From positions 1-47,784 of the forward strand of contig SVNR01000019.1 in the NCBI GenBank assembly GCA_015066815.1: a DNA stretch of 47,784 nucleotides. The letters run 5' to 3'. Source of the stretch: Ruminococcus sp. GTDB taxonomy: Bacteria > Bacillota > Clostridia > Oscillospirales > Ruminococcaceae. The translations under genes were made by a program, and so were the position numbers. This document shows, piece after piece, positions 42,243-47,784 of the stretch. Every line of letters begins with the position of its first letter. Position 1 is the first letter of the stretch. The notes under the pieces were generated by a model. It had not been told where the DNA came from and did not search any database. It worked only from the letters and a program-made list of their open reading frames with translations.

Positions 42243-42998
42243 TTATTTTCTTGCAACAATAATGGGTTGATAAAATCCCGTTTCTTCGGGAAACATCCAA
42301 ACAACTTCTTTGCAACCATTGGCTGTAAAAAGATTCGTCAATTCTTCTCTACGAGTTGCTCTGTATTCACATTCAAATTTATTGATTTCCAAGGTTATCT
42401 CGTCATCAATAATGTATTGTGTAAGTTTATAGCGGTCATCGCTCCAATCCCAGGTTTGAAAAGACACACGCTTTCCTTTTTCAGTTTCGTGAATATATGG
42501 AGGAGAGTATGGCGGTTTATCCTTGAGCAACAAATCATAATCTCTTATACTTCCAACAAAAATGCCGTTCTCCTTGATCTGACCTGTAATGCTTTTTACG
42601 GCTTTGCCTAAATCATCGCTTGTAAGCATATGAGGCAACGCATTATCCATAGCGATAACAATATCGAACTTTTTCGAAAAAACTTCTGCTAATGCACAGA
42701 AGTCTGCTTTTTTGAATTGAATGTCAACATTAGCATTTAATGCTCTTGTTTTTGCTTCGGCAATTTCACCATCGCTGATATCAGAAGCGGTTACATTGTA
42801 TCCAAGAGTAGCAAGTCCTATTACCTGTGTTCCTATTCCACAAGCACAATCAAGTATGCTCGATTTTTTGTCATAACCGTACTTTTGAAACAAGCCTTGC
42901 AGTAATACGGCTTGTTCTTTCGTGGTAGTTTTCCAATCGAGAAATAGTTTGTCGTAGTGAGAAGCCATACTGTCATAGAATTTTTGTATTATACTCAT
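42243..42998 (-). CDS. class I SAM-dependent methyltransferase
   Basis: 251 residues from the ATG at 42998 (MSIIQKFYDSMASHYDKLF), the family start, with GAGGAGG seven to nine bases upstream. Motif I is ILDCACGIGTQ near residue 48, with TASDIS at the end of strand 2 and DIVIAMDNALPHM near 112. Rossmann-fold methyltransferase with an unknown substrate. An upstream frame would add a lipoprotein signal of about 60 residues, but that leader is out of frame from its own ATG (see the entry at 42999), so the enzyme is taken as cytoplasmic. Confidence 0.88.
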   Translation of the reverse strand: MSIIQKFYDSMASHYDKLFLDWKTTTKEQAVLLQGLFQKYGYDKKSSILDCACGIGTQVIGLATLGYNVTASDISDGEIAEAKTRALNANVDIQFKKADFCALAEVFSKKFDIVIAMDNALPHMLTSDDLGKAVKSITGQIKENGIFVGSIRDYDLLLKDKPPYSPPYIHETEKGKRVSFQTWDWSDDRYKLTQYIIDDEITLEINKFECEYRATRREELTNLFTANGCKEVVWMFPEETGFYQPIIVARK

Positions 42999-43171
42999 CT
43001 CGATATCCTCCTCTTCTGCGGCGGATGTGATTTCTGTCGCAGTCGTAGTAATAGCGGCAGAGGTAGTTTTTTCACCAACTATTGCAGAATCCTTTTCAGC
43101 CACGCCTCCACAGGATACTGCTGTTGCCGCACAAAACAATAACGCTGATATTGCCGTAATGATTTTTTCAT
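42999..43171 (-). pseudogene. lipoprotein leader fragment in front of the methyltransferase
   Basis: The reading frame continuous with the methyltransferase encodes a classic lipoprotein leader (IITAISALLFCAATAVSCGG, then a Ser/Thr/Glu linker). The ATG at 43169-43171 is followed by six A; seven are needed to put MKK in frame with IITAIS. A single-base loss in the A-run has therefore killed the leader. Only a TTG at 43178 keeps the frame, with no ribosome binding site. Confidence 0.65.
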
Positions 43172-43215
43172 ATTGCAACTATAACCTACTTATTCTTGAA
43201 ATTGAATATTGGACA

Positions 43216-43290
43216 TCAGTGGAATATTCCGACAACTTTTACGTCGCAGCCCCTTATGAGGACATAAGGAACGGTATTGCTGTAGTTCAT
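43216..43290 (-). CDS. possible 24-residue peptide
   Basis: MNYSNTVPYVLIRGCDVKVV..., preceded by GAGGTGGAGAAA. The ribosome binding site is good and the codons are ordinary, but nothing else supports it. It could be a leader peptide or the start of a lost gene. Confidence 0.35.
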   Translation of the reverse strand: MNYSNTVPYVLIRGCDVKVVGIFH

Positions 43291-43425
43291 TTTCTCCACC
43301 TCATCTGATTTGTTTTCTTATTTCTATTCTATCAGATTTTTGGGTGAGTGGCAACTGTACTTTTATTATAACACTCCAAACAGGAATTACAAAATTTGTC
43401 GTTTTTATTTTTTTCATTTTGCCTA

Positions 43426-43454
43426 TTGACAACTGTATATATACATGCTATACT
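43426..43454 (+). promoter_or_regulatory. promoter of the GntR/ABC operon
   Basis: Near-consensus TTGACA (43426-43431), 17 bases, TATACT (43449-43454). Confidence 0.8.
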
Positions 43455-43476
43455 GTGTATAATGTATATACACAGT
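43452..43476. promoter_or_regulatory. probable GntR (YtrA-type) operator
   Basis: ACTGTGTATA and TATACACAGT, perfect ten-base arms five bases apart, overlapping the -10 box. YtrA-subfamily regulators bind GTGTA...TACAC palindromes. Confidence 0.7.
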
Positions 43477-43494
43477 TTTAACAGAGGTGCACTA

Positions 43495-43872
43495 ATGGAT
43501 ATTATTATAAGCAATTCATCAGACGAGCCGATTTATCAGCAGATCATCTCTCAGATAAAGGCTCAGATCATGAACGGCACGCTCACGGCGGAGGACGCCC
43601 TGCCGTCAATGCGTGTGCTTGCAGCACAGCTTCAGATAAGCGTTATCACTACAAAACGCGCTTATGAAGAACTGGAGAGGGACGGATATACCTATTCCGT
43701 ACCGGGTAAGGGCTGCTTTGTAAAGGGGCAGAATACGGATTTTCTCAGAGAGGAATGCGTACGACAGACGGAAGAGCTGCTGAAAAAGGCATGCGAAAAG
43801 GCAAAGGCCTGCAATCTTTCCGCCGATGACCTTAAGGAAATCATTGATATGCTTTACGGAGGCGAAATTTAA
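43495..43872 (+). CDS. GntR family regulator, YtrA subfamily
   Basis: 125 residues from the ATG at 43495, which has AGAGGTG seven bases upstream. Winged helix 10-75 (EPIYQQIISQIKAQIMNGTL, then LPSMRVLAAQLQISVITTKR) and a short C-terminal helical arm of about 45 residues, the size of YtrA-type regulators. These commonly repress ABC exporter operons induced by cell-wall antibiotics. Its stop overlaps the ABC gene (TAATG). Confidence 0.92.
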   Translation: MDIIISNSSDEPIYQQIISQIKAQIMNGTLTAEDALPSMRVLAAQLQISVITTKRAYEELERDGYTYSVPGKGCFVKGQNTDFLREECVRQTEELLKKACEKAKACNLSADDLKEIIDMLYGGEI

Positions 43873-44750
43873 TGAACGATTACACAAATGCTATCGAAAT
43901 AAGCGGTCTTACCAAAAAATACGACGGCTTTACCCTCGATAATGTAAGCTTTAATGTACCGAAAGGCTCTATCATGGGTTTTATCGGACAGAACGGCGCA
44001 GGTAAGACTACCACTATACGAGCACTCCTCAACATTACAAAGTGTGACGCAGGCTCTATAAAGATGCTTGGTCTGGACCACATTAAGAACGAGTATGAAA
44101 TCAAGGAGCATATTGCCGCTGTATTTGATGAAATTCCTTTCCACGAAAGCTTTAACGCTATCCAGGTAGGCAAGATGTTCAGAGGATTATACAGCGGATG
44201 GGATGAGCAGAGATATTACGAATATCTCGACCGCTTCAGTCTGCCCAGAAAGAAGAAAATTGCAAAGTTTTCAAAAGGTATGAAGATGAAGATCCAGATT
44301 TCTGCCGCACTTTCCCACGGCGCAAGACTCCTCATTATGGATGAAGCTACAACAGGTCTCGACCCCGTTGTAAGAAACGAAATTCTCGATATTTTCCGCG
44401 AATATTTACAGGACGAGGAAAACTCCATTCTCATGTCATCGCACATCACAAGCGACCTTGATAAAATCGCCGACTGCGTCACCTTTATCGATAAGGGTAA
44501 GATTCTCCTTACAGGCTACAAGGATGAAATCTTAGAAAGCCACGGTATTCTGAAATGTGCCAAGAATGATTTCAAGGAAATTGCATCCGAAGACTATATC
44601 AGCGCAAGAATTACCGATTTCGGCGTGGAAGCTATGGTTACCGACAGAGCAAAGGCAAAGCAGAAATACTCGGGCGCACTTATCGAAAAGACAAACCTTG
44701 AAGAAATCATGCTGTTCTATGTAAACAAAGAGAAAAAGGAGTGGTCATAA
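43872..44750 (+). CDS. ABC transporter ATP-binding subunit
   Basis: 292 residues. GQNGAGKTTT (Walker A) near 38, KFSKGMKMKIQ (signature variant, the usual S-G-G-x-x shortened to SKGMK) near 134, LLIMDEATTGLDP (Walker B) near 155 and SSHI (switch) near 193. The SKGMKM signature is characteristic of YtrB-like exporters. It pairs with the two permease genes and GntR regulator in an operon with single-base overlaps. Confidence 0.95.
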   Translation: MNDYTNAIEISGLTKKYDGFTLDNVSFNVPKGSIMGFIGQNGAGKTTTIRALLNITKCDAGSIKMLGLDHIKNEYEIKEHIAAVFDEIPFHESFNAIQVGKMFRGLYSGWDEQRYYEYLDRFSLPRKKKIAKFSKGMKMKIQISAALSHGARLLIMDEATTGLDPVVRNEILDIFREYLQDEENSILMSSHITSDLDKIADCVTFIDKGKILLTGYKDEILESHGILKCAKNDFKEIASEDYISARITDFGVEAMVTDRAKAKQKYSGALIEKTNLEEIMLFYVNKEKKEWS

Positions 44751-45502
44751 TGAAAAAGCCATCATTTGCCGCCCTTTTATATCGTGAATTATTGCTTATA
44801 AAAAAGTTGCTCCTTTCATACAGCATAGGCTCACTGATTTTAATCCTGTTTCCTGTTCTTGTACTGCTCAGCTTCAGATTCGGAAATCTTAAGCTTATTA
44901 TACCTGAAGACGCCATGAGCGGCAGCATGACTATTATCAAACTAATGCCCATAATGGCAGCAGGTATGTTTGCTATGCTTCCATCAGACGCAGCTTCAAA
45001 GGATATTACTAAGCCGATATGGGATTATTTCCGCCGTTCAACGCAGATAAGCGCCGCAAGGCTTGCTCTTGCCAAAACTGTTATGAATATTATCAGTATG
45101 ACTGTATCATTAATAATCTCAATTCCCCTTACATATATCATTGCTTACGCAGCAGGCACTACGGTTACAGGCAACGATATAGGACTATCACTTCTGTTTA
45201 TTACCTTTATGGATCTTATGAGCGTAGTTTTCGGTGCGGCTATGTATTTTTTCAAATCTGTTGATAAGGGCGGTCTTTTCATGTCAGGCCTCACTGCTAC
45301 CTTCGTTTTCGGTTTTATGATTCCCACAGCAGGCGAATTAAACAAGCTGCCACCCGGTCACGCTGACCGTTACGTAATAATGGAAGCTTACCTGAGTGAC
45401 GTTATTACAAATGTTGCACCCTTTACTCCCCTTATGCTTATAGGCGTAATTCTGATTCAGTTTGCCCTGCTCTTATTCATTTTCAAAAGGAGGGAGAAAT
45501 AA
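44750..45502 (+). CDS. ABC-2 type permease subunit
   Basis: 250 residues from the ATG at 44750, which shares a base with the ABC stop. Six hydrophobic segments; the first at about 23-43 and the last at the end with a basic tail. Belongs to the ABC-2 family of export permeases. The gene ends TAATG into the second permease. Confidence 0.88.
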   Translation: MKKPSFAALLYRELLLIKKLLLSYSIGSLILILFPVLVLLSFRFGNLKLIIPEDAMSGSMTIIKLMPIMAAGMFAMLPSDAASKDITKPIWDYFRRSTQISAARLALAKTVMNIISMTVSLIISIPLTYIIAYAAGTTVTGNDIGLSLLFITFMDLMSVVFGAAMYFFKSVDKGGLFMSGLTATFVFGFMIPTAGELNKLPPGHADRYVIMEAYLSDVITNVAPFTPLMLIGVILIQFALLLFIFKRREK

Positions 45503-46215
45503 TGAGCGGTATCATTTATAAAAACTTCCTTGCATACAAGCTTGACTTAATCACTTTAGGCGCTATGGACCTGATCAGCATTATTACAATCCTGCTGACT
45601 ACCGCTGCTGCTCATAGTCTGGAAGAAAAGCTTACGAATGTATGTCCCATGATTTATATCTTAATGTTCTTTATGGTGAGTATATTCGACCATCAGCTTT
45701 TTGCCGCTGATGAAAAGCGTACAATCGGCAGCTTCAATATTTCCTGTCCTTCAGGCGCAAAGGGACACGTTGAGGGTAAGTATTACACACTTCTTATTGT
45801 AAATATCGCTACCCTTGTAATCTGTTTTCTTACAGACACGGTTATCTGTCTTGTAGTGGACAGTACCATGTATTCCATGGGCTCAGCGCTGATGATTATC
45901 TTCTGTGGAAATATCCTTTATACCGCTTTTGCCAATCCCTTTTATCTGCGCTTCGGCATAGTGTTTGGAAACACCGTAAAATTCGGCTCAATAGGTGTTC
46001 TGTTGGTTATCGGAATTATTTATTTCCTTTTCGGTGATATTTCCTTTATCTTAGAAAGTGAAAATTTATTGGAAACGGTTATGACATTGCTTTCAGGGGA
46101 TGCGGCAATGATTATTCTGAGTATTTTCCCTGCGGTTTCAATTCTGCTTTACTGGGTTTCCTGTAAGATAAGCGTTCCGCTTTATAAGAAGGGGGTAGAA
46201 GCTTATGAACAGTAA
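45502..46215 (+). CDS. ABC-2 type permease subunit, second copy
   Basis: 237 residues and six predicted membrane segments. Sequence differs from the first permease, so the exporter is likely a heterodimer. Overlaps both neighbours: TAATG at the start, and 11 bases of the CPBP gene at the end. Confidence 0.88.
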   Translation: MSGIIYKNFLAYKLDLITLGAMDLISIITILLTTAAAHSLEEKLTNVCPMIYILMFFMVSIFDHQLFAADEKRTIGSFNISCPSGAKGHVEGKYYTLLIVNIATLVICFLTDTVICLVVDSTMYSMGSALMIIFCGNILYTAFANPFYLRFGIVFGNTVKFGSIGVLLVIGIIYFLFGDISFILESENLLETVMTLLSGDAAMIILSIFPAVSILLYWVSCKISVPLYKKGVEAYEQ

Positions 46216-47074
46216 AAAAGATACAGTAAAAAGACTTGTAATATATCTGCTTATTGCCTTTATCCCGTTCTGGATTATCCTTCCTGTCCTGAACAGCGTT
46301 TATGGCGAGCCGATTTATGCTTCCGAAAAGGCAGCGACCGTCGCTTATGCGGTAGGCGTTTTTGGTATGCTGATTCCATCAATCGCACACCTTGTCACAA
46401 GACTTGTAACAAAGGAAGGCTTTAAAAATTCCTACCTCGGTCTTAATTTTAAGGGCAATGTAAAATACTATATAGCGTCTGTTGTTGTAAAACTTCTGGA
46501 GGTTCTTGTTTTCGTAGTTCTGGCATGGCAGATTTTCGCAGGAGATTTAAGCTTATCTGAAGCTTTTGCTTCCGATGAAAGCGTCGCACGTATCTGCAGC
46601 TATATTCTTACAATTTTTGCTTCAATCATAGTTTTCTTCCCTGCCTTCGGCGAAGAATGGGGCTGGAGAGGATATATGATGCCAAAATTAACAGAGCTTA
46701 TGGTAAAGCCTGCGGCAATTATCGTGGGCGGTATTCTCTGGGGTCTATGGCATGCTCCCCTTACAATATCAGGTCACAATTTCGGCGTGGATTATGACTT
46801 CTTCCCCTGGCTGGGCATTCTGCTTATGTGTGTTTTCTGCATTTTCATGAATGCTTTTCTTACTCTCCTTACCGAAAAGACAAAGTCAATATATCCTGCA
46901 TCCTTCTGCCATATGGTGAATAACAACTGCGGAGGAATGATATTCATAACTTTGTTCGGAAGTGAAGCTTTCATTGAAAAAATATCGGCAGTAAATGCTA
47001 TTACGCTGATGCCGTGTATGATGGGTACATCTGTTATTGTAGGAATAATAAGCTTTATCTTTTTATCGAGGTGA
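46205..47074 (+). CDS. CPBP family intramembrane metalloprotease
   Basis: 289 residues and about eight membrane segments. Motif 1 FGEEWGWRGYMMPKL near 155 and motif 2 LWGLWHAPL near 180 contain the Glu-Glu and His of CPBP/CAAX proteases; a third (SFCHMVNNN) lies near 236. Such proteins process or protect against peptides and are often next to bacteriocin or antibiotic export genes. Being the last overlapping gene in the GntR/ABC operon supports a role in resistance to, or handling of, a peptide. Confidence 0.9.
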   Translation: MNSKKDTVKRLVIYLLIAFIPFWIILPVLNSVYGEPIYASEKAATVAYAVGVFGMLIPSIAHLVTRLVTKEGFKNSYLGLNFKGNVKYYIASVVVKLLEVLVFVVLAWQIFAGDLSLSEAFASDESVARICSYILTIFASIIVFFPAFGEEWGWRGYMMPKLTELMVKPAAIIVGGILWGLWHAPLTISGHNFGVDYDFFPWLGILLMCVFCIFMNAFLTLLTEKTKSIYPASFCHMVNNNCGGMIFITLFGSEAFIEKISAVNAITLMPCMMGTSVIVGIISFIFLSR

Positions 47075-47192
47075 TTTCCGTCAATTTCTCAACAGAAGTA
47101 GAAGCAACATTATCAGAAGAAGCTTTCTCTGAAGTGTTTCCGCAAGATACCATGGTTGCACACAGTATTGATATTAATAAGAACTTTTTATA
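47055..47192 (-). pseudogene. lipoprotein leader remnant overlapping the CPBP gene end
   Basis: Reads KKFLLISILCATMVSCGNTS, then a Ser/Glu-rich stretch and a stop inside the CPBP coding region. It is a lipoprotein leader with lipobox, but the position of its start codon is TAT and no ribosome binding site precedes it. Only the leader and a short linker remain. Confidence 0.6.
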
Positions 47193-47223
47193 AAATTGTA
47201 TTTTTCAAATTGAGATTTCCATA

Positions 47224-47684
47224 TTAGAGAAAACAACGGTTATTCCCAAAATATTCTTCCCTTTCAGAAATTAGGTTTTTTAAGTGATTAAGCTTTTGCA
47301 CAAGAGTTTCTTTTCTTTCTACAACATCTAATTGTTCATAATCGACAAACGAAGCCCATTCATCTATACTCTGACTTATATCATCATAGAGGTACTGACA
47401 AAATTGAAGCATATTAGTATGTGATATTTCATTTATTACATCTTCCTTATCCAATGGGTAGCGTTCATCATCTTCACACACAATATGGCAATTCCAATAG
47501 CTCACTGTACATAAAAACCGATTTGGTTCTAAAAAACCTTTTACACAAAACGGCATCATTGTTTCGAGTCCGTGTATCGCCTGTGCAATCCACTCAAATG
47601 CAATATCGTCAAGATAGCTTAGTCCATATACTGAAGTGCCATCAAGTTGAAAGTCGCTCTGAAATTGTCAATATTACTTGACAA
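47224..47684 (-). pseudogene. unknown small protein, frameshifted near its start
   Basis: A continuous frame from 47559 gives 111 residues, but the same frame upstream reads sensible protein back to about 47650 (QLDGTSVYGLSYLDDIAFEW) without a start. A TTG at 47682-47684 with GGAG six bases upstream opens MSSNIDNFRATF in another frame, and a one-base change near 47650 would join them to about 153 residues. So the gene is probably frameshifted, or the base call is wrong. Product: acidic, helical and soluble, possibly an immunity-type protein; family not recognised. Confidence 0.5.
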
Positions 47685-47784
47685 CTTTTTCTCCAAAAAT
47701 TTTAAAAATAAAATTGTAGTGGCATAAATTTGTTCTGTAAATAGCTAACCTTTTGCAGTCAATAAGCTTTTATGCCGCGAAAGC

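Noticed and set aside
42243-43178. A lipid-anchored methyltransferase fusion
   Set aside because: The fusion frame needs a TTG start without a ribosome binding site; the lipoprotein ATG is out of frame, whereas an internal ATG has a strong site and matches the family start.

Overview
The window looks like chromosome of an anaerobic, low-GC Firmicute of the Ruminococcus/Oscillospiraceae type. The basis is gene content: a sensory-type [FeFe]-hydrogenase protein, a FeoA-FeoB fusion with its Cys-rich partner, an intracellular GH13 amylase, an XRE-desulfoferrodoxin regulator, an ECF S-component and a TatD-linked radical SAM protein, together with strong AGGAGG-type ribosome binding sites. Genus is inference. 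I saw no tRNA, rRNA or CRISPR array.

Layout. 1-2800 is a piece of a defence-like island: the first codons of a gene that may be a type I restriction specificity subunit, then a translationally coupled AAA ATPase plus PD-(D/E)XK-like nuclease pair, then nested IS30-type ends and a 13-codon IS30 transposase stub. 2800-12700 holds pepF, an ion permease, DAHP synthase, a ClpC-type unfoldase with a complex leader, the hydrogenase-like sensor and a DUF445 protein. 12860-15050 is a zinc-ribbon/proline-rich/PASTA/WxxW protein. 15100-19800 is a nucleoside-salvage cluster (a MocR-type regulator that has lost its PLP lysine, then deoB and punA) divergent from an ECF S-component and a radical SAM gene. 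20000-24200 holds hpt, feoAB with a 47-residue Cys-rich membrane protein, and an unknown Cys-rich membrane protein. 24500-33100 holds a lipoprotein, a coiled-coil protein, an EAL phosphodiesterase, an amylase, a NUDIX protein and a very large lipoprotein.

33600-47784 is accessory in character: a collapsed AAA/PD-(D/E)XK gene, an XRE regulator carrying a complete desulfoferrodoxin domain, a cyclase-family enzyme, a DUF3784 protein, a PLD-helicase-DUF3427 plus NUDIX operon, an AbiE-like toxin-antitoxin pair between roughly 250-bp direct repeats that cut off the toxin, a methyltransferase behind a broken lipoprotein leader, a YtrA-type GntR/ABC/CPBP operon whose genes all overlap, a second lipoprotein-leader relic and a frameshifted small gene.

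The most unusual feature is a dispersed repeat system in the spaces between genes. About sixteen short palindromes (ends ATTATAGTGAAC / GTTCACTATAAT) recur. They sit inside terminator loops, supply a stop codon, interrupt a pseudogene and apparently donate the -35 box of two promoters. A second element of about 50 bp occurs four times, can fold as an H-type pseudoknot, and is joined directly to the palindrome in two copies. Separately, a perfect 48-bp palindrome lies upstream of the amylase gene.
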